Source: CAUZFZ01 sp963579025
Lineage (GTDB): Bacteria; Planctomycetota; Planctomycetia; Planctomycetales; Planctomycetaceae
Reading direction: 5' to 3'
Assembly (NCBI GenBank): GCA_963579025.1
Contig: CAUZFZ010000006.1
Coordinates: forward strand, 71,275 to 135,274
DNA: 64,000 nucleotides
Shown: positions 7,605 to 17,400 of the stretch, piece after piece
Numbering within the stretch: position 1 is the first letter of the stretch
How the letters are laid out: each line of letters opens with the position of its first letter
The notes under the pieces: model-generated
What the model saw: the letters and a program-made list of their open reading frames with translations, nothing else
Database searches by the model: none
Told to the model about the DNA's origin: nothing
Program-made: the position numbers and the translations under genes

Positions 7605-10565
7605 CTAACGAGCCGGGCGCAACCGATGGATCGTGTTGTAGATCGTGCGCGGAGCCTTCTGACCACCAGCGGGTGCCAGGTCCATGCGTATCTCCATCTG
7701 CATGACTGGCTTGATCTCCGGGATGTGCAGGAACACGCTGCGACCGTCGTCACTGACCGACACCTTCTCGATGTGGACCGGATCGTGACCGATGCGGTTC
7801 GGCTCGCGGATCGAATACTCCGGAGAGCCGTACTCCGACGACCAGCGATACTGCCATTGCGAGATTTCATAGCTGGCCGGGTCCGAGGCGATTCCGGAAT
7901 CCACTGGTGAGGTGAACTCGATCCACAGACCGTTCTTATGGGCGTTGAGCGCCTTAGGCATGAACGCCTTGCCGCCCGTGTACCGGACGCGTTCGAAGCT
8001 GCCGTCCTTTCTGGCCGCCGTTTGCCAGCCATCGAGACCACAAACATAGAGCTGTCCGTCTTTGGGATTGAAGCGACCGACGATCGGCCCTGAATCGAAC
8101 TTGAGACCGGGGAAAGCGAAAGCTCCGCCCTGCCAGACGCCATCCACCTGCTCGGTGACGACCAAATTCAACGTGCAGCGTCCCCACGACAGATGCAGCA
8201 TCTGGCCCTTGAACGGCCCCCAGCGATCGTCTGCCACCCAAGTCTGTCCGCCACTTGAGTTGTCAAAACTCACGGGCATCCAGCACAGCGGCTGATCGAA
8301 CGAGTCGCGTTTGTTTGGCTGATGCACTTCCGGCATGTATCCGTGAAAACTGCCCGGTTCGACAACCTGAATCGCTGACGCGGGGATCCAGTTGCCCTGG
8401 TTGTCGGCAGCGGTGATCAGTCCGGTTGGCGATGCTCCCAGTCCGATCGGGTGACGGTATCCGCTGGCAAACACTTCCAGCTTCTTGCCGTCTGGTGACA
8501 CCTTCAGCAGCTTGCCGCCATGCGGCAGCGAGCGGCCGCACTTGAAGAAGTAGAAGTTGCCCTGAGGGTCGGTTTCAAGGCATGTGGCGTAGGCATGAGG
8601 CGTGCCCGTAATGACAAGGTCATTGTTCAGGTTTTCGTAGTAGTCGGCCTCACCGTCCTGATTGGTGTCGTGCAGACGAGTGAGCTGATCGCGACCAAGC
8701 ACGATGACCTGCTCGTCAACGATACGCAGACCAAGTGGCTGATACAGACCAGCCGCGAAGCGGCTCCAGTAAACGTGCTCGCGGTTCAGACCATCGACGA
8801 TCCAGACGTCACCGTGCGCCGTACAGACAGCCGCACGAGTCCCGGACTCGAAGAAATCAAGTCCCGTGACAAAGAACAGCGCGGCGTGCGTGTTCTTGAA
8901 GCGCGGCTCAAACGAATCAACCGCATAGGGCAACCCGTTCACCGGTGTCGTCTTCACTTTCTGGCGAAACGACTCGGGCCATCGCCTTTCGGGGTCTGTC
9001 GTGCGGATCTCGAACGTGCCGCGCAGGTCTGACGCTTTGATTGGAGCACGACCTGGGAAGTGCGGAGAGCCGCCACGATACGCAGTCGAGAACGTTGTAT
9101 CGGCGGCGGTTTTCTCGTCCTGCGTTGCCAGCAGACAGACAAGTGAGTTCGCCGACCGGCCAGCGGGAAATCGAAGTAGAACTCGATTCCCGTCACGTTG
9201 GAGTGAGGCGGCAGAGTCACTGTCGAGACGAAACTCAACAACCCGTTCACCGTGCTTCAGATGCACAAGCGTCTTCGAGACGACTCCCTGAGCGGCGGGA
9301 TCAACTTCAGCCAGCGTCATCAGAACCGGCTGCTTGAGCGGCGTCTGCCGACCAACCTCGAACCAGCGTTCCAGCGAGTCAAGCTGAGACCAGGCTTTCT
9401 CCGCCGGCGGCGGCCCGTGTCGGTAACCTTCGCGGAAGTCTGCACCCAGGACGGTGTATTGCAGCACGGGACCATTCTCGTGCTTGAAGTAACCGGAATA
9501 CCGGAGCGCATCGGAGGGCAGCGATTCGGTCGCACCGCTGCCCGTGGCGGGCAATCGCCAAGCCTGTCGTGCATCGACGTAAAATAATTCGCGGCCACGC
9601 AGTTCGGGCATCTGCAGAATCCCGAACCGCTTTGGAAAGATTGTCAGGTCTGAAGCGGCGACGGCAGCCGTCGCGACGCAGCGCTCTGTATCAAACAGAA
9701 ATGCTGTCCCGGCAGTCCAACCCTCTTCGGGGGTCAACTCGCGGCCATTCAGCGCGACAACCAGATTCTTTGTGCCGGTGTAGCGTCCCGGTAGCTTTGT
9801 CGAACAGGCAAAGAACGAACCGCGGGACATGGACTGAAATCGGTCGTCCGTCCAATCATCATCCGTCTCTTTCTCCCAGGGTTCGGCATCGGGGCGAGTC
9901 GACCGCAACGGCGTCCACTTCGCGAGGTATTCCGATTCGGACTCCTCGAAATCCAGCCACAGCAGTTCCTTGCCGTCCGGTTTCCAGACATTACGCAGTT
10001 CCCGTTCGCCCGGCGAAATCAGGATGTCATCGATCCAGCCGTCGAGTCCTTTGAAGCCGTTCGGAGACTGCCCGATCCACAACTGACGCTGCTGCTTCGG
10101 CAACGTCTTCCAACTAACATCGCGCCGCGCGAGTTCCTTACCGTCCAGATTTACACGCACCTGAGTATCGGTCAGCAGTACGGCCAGATCGTGCCATTCG
10201 CCGTCGGCCGTGCGGGCGTCTGTCTTCAGCTGGGCGTCACCCTGCCAGAGTCCCTCGACAGCCAATGTCCCCCGCGCGTCATGGTACGCCTGCCAGACGA
10301 ACTGCTGTCCGGACGCCGCCGCGACGATCACGTTGCGAAAGCGAAACGAACGTGGCTCGATGCGATAACGAACCTGCAGCGTCACAGGAAACGCGCACAG
10401 GTCACCGCGGCTATTGACCGAGATGCCACCCGACCCGGCGTCCAGTGACCGTCCGAATTCCGTGTCCACATATCGAAGAGTTCCCGCGACCTGTTCGTCG
10501 GCTCCGAATGCGGCGACTGATTGGCAGAGTGCTGCGGAAATGGCGAGAAGTATGGACGGTCGCAT
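7605..10565 (-). CDS. Secreted LamG plus beta-propeller protein of the planctomycete 'heme-binding/sorbosone dehydrogenase-like' type, without heme motif
   Basis: From the ATG at 10565 (AGGGA ribosome site about 8 bp upstream) the product is 986 aa and starts with a clean signal peptide, MRPSILLAISAALCQSVAAF. An in-frame ATG at 10610 is possible but hides the signal. Residues about 30-195 form a LamG-like jelly roll (GEWHDLAVLLTDTQVRVNLDG). A middle region of about 400 residues may be DUF6797. A propeller related to glucose/sorbosone dehydrogenases follows (GDVWIVDGLNREHVYWSRFA, DTNQDGEADYYENL, YRHPIGLGASPTGLITAADN). The end resembles the C-terminus of PVC-type membrane-bound dehydrogenases. 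No CxxCH is present, unlike many relatives. Probable role is binding or oxidising a polysaccharide-derived substrate outside the cytoplasm; this is inference. Confidence 0.8.
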   Translation of the reverse strand: MRPSILLAISAALCQSVAAFGADEQVAGTLRYVDTEFGRSLDAGSGGISVNSRGDLCAFPVTLQVRYRIEPRSFRFRNVIVAAASGQQFVWQAYHDARGTLAVEGLWQGDAQLKTDARTADGEWHDLAVLLTDTQVRVNLDGKELARRDVSWKTLPKQQRQLWIGQSPNGFKGLDGWIDDILISPGERELRNVWKPDGKELLWLDFEESESEYLAKWTPLRSTRPDAEPWEKETDDDWTDDRFQSMSRGSFFACSTKLPGRYTGTKNLVVALNGRELTPEEGWTAGTAFLFDTERCVATAAVAASDLTIFPKRFGILQMPELRGRELFYVDARQAWRLPATGSGATESLPSDALRYSGYFKHENGPVLQYTVLGADFREGYRHGPPPAEKAWSQLDSLERWFEVGRQTPLKQPVLMTLAEVDPAAQGVVSKTLVHLKHGERVVEFRLDSDSAASLQRDGNRVLLRFPAGRSANSLVCLLATQDEKTAADTTFSTAYRGGSPHFPGRAPIKASDLRGTFEIRTTDPERRWPESFRQKVKTTPVNGLPYAVDSFEPRFKNTHAALFFVTGLDFFESGTRAAVCTAHGDVWIVDGLNREHVYWSRFAAGLYQPLGLRIVDEQVIVLGRDQLTRLHDTNQDGEADYYENLNNDLVITGTPHAYATCLETDPQGNFYFFKCGRSLPHGGKLLKVSPDGKKLEVFASGYRHPIGLGASPTGLITAADNQGNWIPASAIQVVEPGSFHGYMPEVHQPNKRDSFDQPLCWMPVSFDNSSGGQTWVADDRWGPFKGQMLHLSWGRCTLNLVVTEQVDGVWQGGAFAFPGLKFDSGPIVGRFNPKDGQLYVCGLDGWQTAARKDGSFERVRYTGGKAFMPKALNAHKNGLWIEFTSPVDSGIASDPASYEISQWQYRWSSEYGSPEYSIREPNRIGHDPVHIEKVSVSDDGRSVFLHIPEIKPVMQMEIRMDLAPAGGQKAPRTIYNTIHRLRPAR

Positions 10566-10694
10566 CGATACAGTCCCTGGCGTCAGGAGGACACGGCGTT
10601 TGAAGGCCACGAATTGTCCGGCACGCGAAGATCACGCACAAGTTGCAGTGAGACTGTGCGGATGAGAGTCTACCGAGGCTCTGCCTCAGACCGA

Positions 10695-10771
10695 TTGAAC
10701 AGAAGGACGCAATGGTCGCGAAGACAACTGAACGATGGAGTTCTTCGCGTGCTTAGCGACCTTCGGTTCAA
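10695..10771. repeat. Imperfect inverted repeat (REP-like hairpin)
   Basis: The left arm, TTGAACAGAAGGACGCAATG and onward to about 10727, is matched in reverse by 10740-10771, which ends GACCTTCGGTTCAA. The arms are about 32 bp with several mismatches and a 12-bp loop. It lies between the divergent 7605-10565 gene and the sialidase fragment. Its wording resembles the hairpin at 31003-31072, which suggests a shared element family. Confidence 0.6.
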
Positions 10772-10798
10772 TTGACTCTTCTAACTGGGATTCGCGCC

Positions 10799-11159
10799 AT
10801 GAAATTGCAACTTGTCCTGGTGATGCTGACCGTTGTGGGCGAGGCAACGGCTTCTGCCGCGCCGCCATCCCGTGGATACACGATTCCGACGATCGACCTC
10901 GCCGATGACCGCAACCGACACGTCGTGATCGATCGCGAGGCCGGGCAGTATCTCGGACATCCCACAAACCGTACTGCTCGAAGACGGCAAGACGATGCTG
11001 TGTGTGTATCCCAAGGGGCATGGTCGCGGCGCGATCGTTTACAAAAGGAGTACCGACGGACACTGGACGGCCGGAGAACAGCCATACGTCGTCAGCGTGC
11101 GTTTGAAAGACGCGGAAATCGATCAGCTCGCGAAAGATCGACTGCTCCGTGGTGAGTAA
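10799..11159 (+). pseudogene. Broken exo-alpha-sialidase N-terminal fragment with a frameshift
   Basis: The ATG at 10799 starts a signal peptide (MKLQLVLVMLTVVGEATASA) and then a sialidase-like N-terminus: DLADDRNRHVVIDREAGQYL, GHPT. At about 10967-10970 the frame breaks. Skipping one base (an extra A in ACAAACC) continues the family sequence in another frame: TVLLEDGKTMLCVYPKGHG then RGAIVYKRSTDG. That frame ends at TAA 11157-11159 after only about 120 codons in total, where intact planctomycete exo-sialidases run to several hundred residues. The tail after STDG does not look like the expected sialidase continuation, so an internal deletion may have joined distant parts. I read this as a decayed gene, though a sequencing error could account for the frameshift alone. 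Confidence 0.65.
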
Positions 11160-11193
11160 AACCCGGTAAGGGGACGCGGATCAACGGGTGTCT

Positions 11194-11333
11194 CGTTCGG
11201 CGCGGGTCTCTGACCCCGTCGGCAGCACGACCGAAGGTCTCCCCGGTTGACCTGACAGTCGTTGATTCGCTCCCGAGCCTGGGAGACCTGCGGTCAATGT
11301 AGCGGCGGGGTCAGGAGACCCGCGCCGAACGCG
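11194..11333. repeat. Inverted repeat built on GTTCGGCGCGGGTCTC
   Basis: CGTTCGGCGCGGGTCTCTGA at 11194 onward to 11220 recurs in reverse at 11302-11333 (GGGGTCAGGAGACCCGCGCC plus GAAC). The arms are about 28 bp, nearly perfect, with an 80-bp interval. The interval 11160-11472 between the broken sialidase and proS has no other feature I can support. Confidence 0.65.
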
Positions 11334-11472
11334 CGTCCGTGTGAACACTCGCGTTGGCCTCGGGGTCCTTCATCCGGTAAAAGCTCGCCGACGGCTGTCG
11401 AAGCCGTTTCACTATTCGACGCGAACGGGTCAAGAGGCCCGTCTTACGTGACCAGGAAACAGGAAACAGACC

Positions 11473-13221
11473 GTGCGCTGGACGAAGACCTTTATCCCGA
11501 CGATGAAAGAAACTCCCGCCGACGCCGAGATCCCGTCGCATCAACTGATGCTGCGTGCCGGACTTGTGCGGCAACTGATGGCCGGGGCGTATACGTATCT
11601 GCCTCTGGGATACCGAGCCCTGCGCAAGGCCGAAGCGATCGTGCGTGAGGAAATGGAGCGTGCTGGTGCGCTCGAGATCCACATGCCCGCGATTCAACCT
11701 ATCGAGCTGTTTGAACGCACGGGTCGGAAGGACGCGTTCGGCAACGTGTTGATCAACTTCGAGGTCAAACGTGGCGATCGACGCGTGCATCTGGCACTCG
11801 GGCCGACGCATGAAGAGGTCGTGACCGACCTGGTCTCAAAGGTCATCAACAGTTATCGGCAACTGCCGGTGACGCTGTTTCAGATTCAGACCAAGTTCCG
11901 GAACGAAGAGCGCCCTCGATTCGGCGTGCTCCGGACCAGCGAATTTCTGATGAAAGACGCGTACAGCTTTGGCAGCACTGTCGAGCAGCTCAACGAGGCG
12001 TACGACGTTATGTACGCAGCCTACTGCCGCATCTTCGCCCGTTGCGGGCTCGAATATCTGCCGGTTGAGGCGGAAAGTGGACCGATCGGCGGAGACGCGT
12101 CGCACGAGTTCATGGTCCCGGCCGGCAATGGCGAGGATCAGATCGTGCGGTGTCCCGGTTGCAGCTACGCCGCCAATCTCGAGCGGGCCGATACCGGCCG
12201 TCAGTCACCCGGAACAGATCAACCGGAGAACTGCGCCGAGCTACAGACCATCGACACTCCCGGGGCAACGAGCATTGAGCAGGTCAGCCGGATGCTGGGC
12301 AGCGAACCGACGCAGATGATCAAGACGTTGATCTACCAGGCGGATGATCGGCCCGTCGCGGTTCTGGTCCGCGGCGACCACGACGCGAACGAAGGCAAGA
12401 TTCGTCGCGCGCTGGGTGCGACGTCGGTTGAACTGGCTGATGACGCGACTGTCAAAGAAGTGACCGGCGCACCGACTGGATTCGCCGGACCCGTGGGCAT
12501 CAAGTGTGATGTCATCGCCGATCACGATGTCGCTGAAATCGTTGATGCCATCACCGGCGCAAACTCCAACGACCAGCATTTGACCGGCGTCAACGTTGGG
12601 CGGGATTACAGTCTTTCAGGCACGGCCGATCTGCGTGACGCCGGCGACGGCGATCCGTGCCCGCGCTGCGACGCCACACTCGAAATGGTGCATGGGATTG
12701 AAGTCGGGCATGTCTTCAAGCTCGGCACGAAGTACTCAACGTCGCTCGACGCGCTGTTCGTTGATGAGAACGAGAAGCGGAATCCCGTCATCATGGGCTG
12801 CTATGGAATCGGCGTGAACCGGATCATCGCGTCACTGTGCGAGACGCGGTATGACGATGGCGGTCTGATGTGGCCGCTGTCGATCGCCCCTTACGAACTG
12901 CTGATCATTCCGCTGAATATCGGTGATGAGGAGGTCATGGGCGTCGCGAATCGCTGCTACGAGGAACTGCAGGCCGCCGGTGTCGATGTGCTGTTCGATG
13001 ATCGCAAAGCGCGACCCGGCTTCAAGTTCAAAGACGCCGACCTGATCGGTATCCCGCTGCGTCTGGTGATCGGCGGACGCGGACTGAAAGAGGGCGAGGT
13101 CGAAATCAAGTGGCGGAGCGACACGGACGCCGAGAAAGTTCCAGTCGATGCAGCGGTTTCGTCCATACTGGAGCGACTGGCCGCGCAGCGAGCGAAGGAT
13201 GCGGAGTCCGTACCTGATTGA
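11473..13221 (+). CDS. proS: Prolyl-tRNA synthetase, bacterial type with editing insertion
   Basis: This class II synthetase charges tRNA-Pro and, through its insertion domain, hydrolyses mischarged Ala-tRNA-Pro. The product is 582 aa from a GTG start (MRWTKTFIPTMKE), in line with bacterial ProS of about 570 aa. The catalytic core includes LGPTHEEVVTDLV, motif 2 TKFRNEERPRFGVLRTSEFL with its conserved Arg, and motif 3 CYGIGVNRIIASLCE. Residues about 230-400 are the YbaK-like editing insertion (QMIKTLIYQADDRPVAVLVR). The anticodon-binding domain closes the protein (GVDVLFDDRKARPGFKFKDA). It appears monocistronic. Confidence 0.96.
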   Translation: MRWTKTFIPTMKETPADAEIPSHQLMLRAGLVRQLMAGAYTYLPLGYRALRKAEAIVREEMERAGALEIHMPAIQPIELFERTGRKDAFGNVLINFEVKRGDRRVHLALGPTHEEVVTDLVSKVINSYRQLPVTLFQIQTKFRNEERPRFGVLRTSEFLMKDAYSFGSTVEQLNEAYDVMYAAYCRIFARCGLEYLPVEAESGPIGGDASHEFMVPAGNGEDQIVRCPGCSYAANLERADTGRQSPGTDQPENCAELQTIDTPGATSIEQVSRMLGSEPTQMIKTLIYQADDRPVAVLVRGDHDANEGKIRRALGATSVELADDATVKEVTGAPTGFAGPVGIKCDVIADHDVAEIVDAITGANSNDQHLTGVNVGRDYSLSGTADLRDAGDGDPCPRCDATLEMVHGIEVGHVFKLGTKYSTSLDALFVDENEKRNPVIMGCYGIGVNRIIASLCETRYDDGGLMWPLSIAPYELLIIPLNIGDEEVMGVANRCYEELQAAGVDVLFDDRKARPGFKFKDADLIGIPLRLVIGGRGLKEGEVEIKWRSDTDAEKVPVDAAVSSILERLAAQRAKDAESVPD

Positions 13222-13244
13222 CGTCAACCGTGAACTCGCCGCGT

Positions 13245-14129
13245 TTACTGTTCCTTCGATCGAAGATTGAGTGCTGAAAAGCTCAATCGGCTGGCCTTTC
13301 GCTCCGTGGGATTCTGCTGGGCCGTCTGCAGCAGTGCATCGGCAAATCGGTCGGAACGTTCCGAGCTTCGCTCAACGCGAGACCGGCGCAGCCCCTTGAA
13401 CTGCCCGAAGTCGTCGAAGCAGTCGGATGGGAAGCTGCCGAGCACGTTTCGAATGATCCCGCGATTCCAGGCATCGGACGGCGGTGTTTCGTCGGGCATC
13501 TTCTTGAATGCCAGTCGGATTCCCATGAGTACGAACTCCCACACCGGTTCATCGCTGGCGCGCAGGATTTCACGCATCTGACTCTGTCCGAATTCGACTG
13601 CCCGATCGGGTTCGAAGGCGAATTCCTCGAGTTGAAAATTCAGAATCAGATGACCACACAGGAGATCGGACCAGCGTTCCGCTTTACGCCGCAAGCGATC
13701 GACCTGCGACAGACTGCCAAGCGGCACGTCCATCCCTTTGACCATCAGTGTCAGTGCCCGGTTACGTGCTTCGTTGTGTCCGCTTAATGTGTGACGGGCG
13801 ATGGGGCTGGCTTGTTTTGAACCGCGCGTCATATCCATCGCGGTCAGAGTTGCCGCCCAGACTCGGGTCAGGATTTCGGAAACGAATATCTCGTTGAGAA
13901 TCGGCACGGCTGACTGCCACAGCACCAGATGGTGGCCGTCTGCGCGGTCAGCAGCCTGGCTGGACAAGTCGTCTATATCCCGCAGCCAGTCGATCAATCG
14001 TCCACGGCAGCATTTCCAGTAGTTGTGCAACTGCTCGTCGGAAACTGGAGTCGAACTTTCAATGAGCAGCATCGATCGAGCTGATGCAAACGCTGCTGTC
14101 TCAGCAATCTGTCTGAGTGAGACGGACAT
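13245..14129 (-). CDS. Hypothetical cytoplasmic protein
   Basis: I do not recognise this family. The likely start is the ATG at 14129 (MSVSLRQIAETAAFASARSM), giving 294 aa; the frame runs up to 14216 but those residues look unlike protein. It has no signal peptide or membrane helix and is predicted mostly helical, with charged residues spread evenly. A stretch AFKKMPDETPPSDAWNRGII and a basic C-terminus (RRSRVERSSERSDRFADALL) are notable. It is convergent with proS (23 bp apart) and divergent from the LamG-PQQ gene, with a 270-bp shared promoter region in between. Confidence 0.6.
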   Translation of the reverse strand: MSVSLRQIAETAAFASARSMLLIESSTPVSDEQLHNYWKCCRGRLIDWLRDIDDLSSQAADRADGHHLVLWQSAVPILNEIFVSEILTRVWAATLTAMDMTRGSKQASPIARHTLSGHNEARNRALTLMVKGMDVPLGSLSQVDRLRRKAERWSDLLCGHLILNFQLEEFAFEPDRAVEFGQSQMREILRASDEPVWEFVLMGIRLAFKKMPDETPPSDAWNRGIIRNVLGSFPSDCFDDFGQFKGLRRSRVERSSERSDRFADALLQTAQQNPTERKASRLSFSALNLRSKEQ

Positions 14130-14401
14130 GTTGGCTCCGGCGGCGGGTCGAAATGGACAATGGCTGTTGTCAGAACCGTCAGTCGCTTTCTGCGCGGACT
14201 CCGCCCCAGGTCGCATACGGATTCCACTACTGGCAGCCCAAGCAAACGTGATGCCGTAGCGGCGGCGGCATGGCGTGATGCGGATTAGTCACGTTACGCG
14301 CGGTATTTGTTGGGCCGGCGGGTTCGGTGGAGAATCAATCCTGTTGCGGCAGGTCACCGTTGATGCGCTACGACACCGCGTCTGTTGTTTATGATGCCGA
14401 C

Positions 14402-17400
14402 ATGAATGTGATCAAACTGCTTTCCTTGCTTGTCATGGTCGAGCTGGCCCTCGTCCACTCGCCGTTGCCCGCGAACGACGGACCCGTCCATCGCTGGCAG
14501 TTTGACCGCGAGCATCTTCGCGGAAGCACCGCGACTCCGGTGATTGGCTCGGTCCCGCTGACGGGCAAGGTCGCACTTGCGTTCGATCTCGCGACGCCCG
14601 GAGCGGCGGTCTTTGCGCCAACCGATCGGGTGAAGCAGTTTCTTGAGGCCCGAGACGGATTCAAGAGTTTGCACCTGCCACAAAGAACGCTTACGGCTGA
14701 AGCGTGGGTCCGTGTTGATCAGCCGCTCGAATGGGGTGGCATCTTCGGTGTGATTCAGGATAACGGGGATCACGAACGTGGTTGGCTGCTGGGTTATCGT
14801 AAGTCGCAGTTCTTCTTTGTTCTCGTGTCGGAAAAAGCCCACCGCGTTACGTACCTGACGAGTCCAACGGAGTTCGTACCGGGGCACTGGTATCACGTCG
14901 TGGGAGTCTGGGACGGAACCACTCAGTCACTGTTTGTTGACGGCGAGCTGGCAGCAACGTCTCGAGCTCAGTCGGGGCCGATTGCTTATCCGCTCGACGC
15001 GCATTTTGGAGTCGGAGCATTCTGGGACGACACCGAATACCACCCGCTCACAGGGCAGATCGAACAGGTCAGCCTCTGGCCGCGTGCATTGAAAGCCGAC
15101 GAGGTCGCAAAGCAGTTCGAAGCCCGGAAGGCGAGGTTTCCCGGAATTGAGGCCGCGCATCCCGAGGTGGTCGACTGGCCGACCCATCTGCGCGACAACC
15201 AGCGCACGGGTGTCGCGAAAGGAGTCGCTCTGCGCTTTCCGCTGCAGTTGCAGTGGGTGCATCGAAGTCGACGCGTGCCGGCGCCGGCATGGCCCCCACC
15301 GGCGCAGCAGGATTTCTGGAACAAGAAGCATGGACTTAAGCCGCGCGTCACGTTTGACCGCGCCCACTCGCTGATCGCAGTCGGCGATGCGGTTTACTAC
15401 TCGTCATCCGCCGAAGATCAGGTTGTCTGTCTGGATCGCACGAGTGGGGAAGTCCGATGGCGTGTCTTTGCTGAGGCTCCGGTCCGTCTCGCTCCAACGT
15501 ACGATCACGGGCGTATTCTGTTCGGCTCCGATGACGGTTGCGTGTACTGCGTGAGTGCTGGCGACGGTTCGTTGCTGTGGAATCATCGACTCGTAGAGAG
15601 CGACCGGCAGATTGTGGGAAATGGTCGAGTCATGAGCGTGTGGCCCGTCAGGTCGGGCGTGCTTGTCGATGACGGCAAGGCGTTCTTCTGTGCCGGGCTG
15701 TTCCCGGAGCAGGGCGTTTTTCAGGCGGCCGTTGACGTTGCCACAGGCGAACTACTTGGCCGGAACGAGATCGGCGTGTCCGCGCAGGGTTATCTGCAGC
15801 GAAAGGGGTCTCAACTGCATATTGCGACCGGACGTGATCCGGCCGGCGCGTTCCTGGCAACGTTGAGTCGCCGGGGAAAACCAATTGGTAAAGAGGTCCG
15901 CTCGATTCCTGCACGCTACCCCTACGCCTTTGTCGGAGACTCGCAGTCGCGATTCGGCGGTGGGCACGATGAAGTGGCTGCATTCGATGCTCAGACGGGC
16001 GATCTGGTCTGGGAGTCGGCCGTCGCGGGCGATGCGTATTCGATGGCGATCACTGGTTCGAATCTTTTGGTGAGTACGTCGCAAGGTGCGATCTACTGTT
16101 TTTCAGAAACGAGTGGTTCAGGATCGAAACTCGAAACGGCGGTTGCTCGCGGTTACCCGTGGGCGTCCGATATCGAACGCAGGCAAGTCCAGAAACACGC
16201 GGCAGATGCGGTTGCCGCCGTTGGGGCGACACGCGGCTGGGCGCTGGTGTTGAACTCGCGCGCAGGTGCTTTGGCTGCTGCTATCGCGAATCACAGCGAA
16301 TTCAGGGTCGTGTGCGTCGAAGACGACGCTGCAGCGATCGCTCTGGCACGCGAGCGTCTGGACGCGATGGGACTGTCCGGTCGAGTCGTCGTTCACTCGT
16401 TGAGTTCGGAAGGAGCACTGCCTTACAGCGACTATCTGTTTAATCTCGTGATCGACGCCGAGGCACTCTCGGGTCACAAGAGCCGCATCGATCGGCAGGA
16501 AGCCCGGCGTGTCACCCGGCCTCAGGGCGGGATCGCGATTCTCGGCTCGCGGACCGAGGACGTGTATCGCCGCGCGGCGTTGTCGGGTATTGGTGAGTGG
16601 ACGCATCAGTATGCCGACGCCGGCAACACCGTTTGCAGCAATGACACTCTGGTACAGGGTGAGATGCGGCTGCAGTGGTTCGGTGCACCGGGTCCGCGTG
16701 GGCTGATGGATCGGCACCACCGTACGGCCGCGCCGCTTCTGGCACAGGGGCGGTTGTTCGTCCCGGGGGACAATCGTGTGATCGGAGTTGATGCGTACAA
16801 CGGCACCGTACTCTGGACTGCCGACGTGCCGGAATCACGACGAGCTGGCGTGTATCGAGACTGCAGCTATCTGGCCGCCGCCGGCAACTCGCTTTACGTA
16901 TCGGCCGCTGCGACGTGTCGCCATTTCGACGCCCAGACTGGCAAATTGCGGCAGACCTTCGAAGTTCCTGAGTTCGATGGAAGGCCCGTCGAATGGGGCT
17001 ACCTGGCGACCGTCGACGACCTGCTGTTCGGCACTCGCCAGAAGAAGGGATCAACCCGACGCGAACACAGTCGCGCGCAAATTGAAGAAGGAACGTATTA
17101 CGACGCACGACCGCTCGTCTGCAGCGATGCGTTGTTCGTTCTCGAACGGCAGACCGGCGATGTCTTCTGGCACTACGAACCGCAGGCCGGACCGATCGTT
17201 AACTCGACGATCGCCGTGGCTGATGGTCGCGTGTCTTTCATTGAAAGTGCCGACTCATCGCTGATGGATTCGACAATCGGACGCCATCGGGCTGCGGATC
17301 TGTTTCGCACGTCAGCGCGCCTGACCGTTCTGGATATGCGCACGGGCAGCAAGCTATGGCAGGCGCCCATTGATCTGCGGCACATCGCACACACGGTCTA

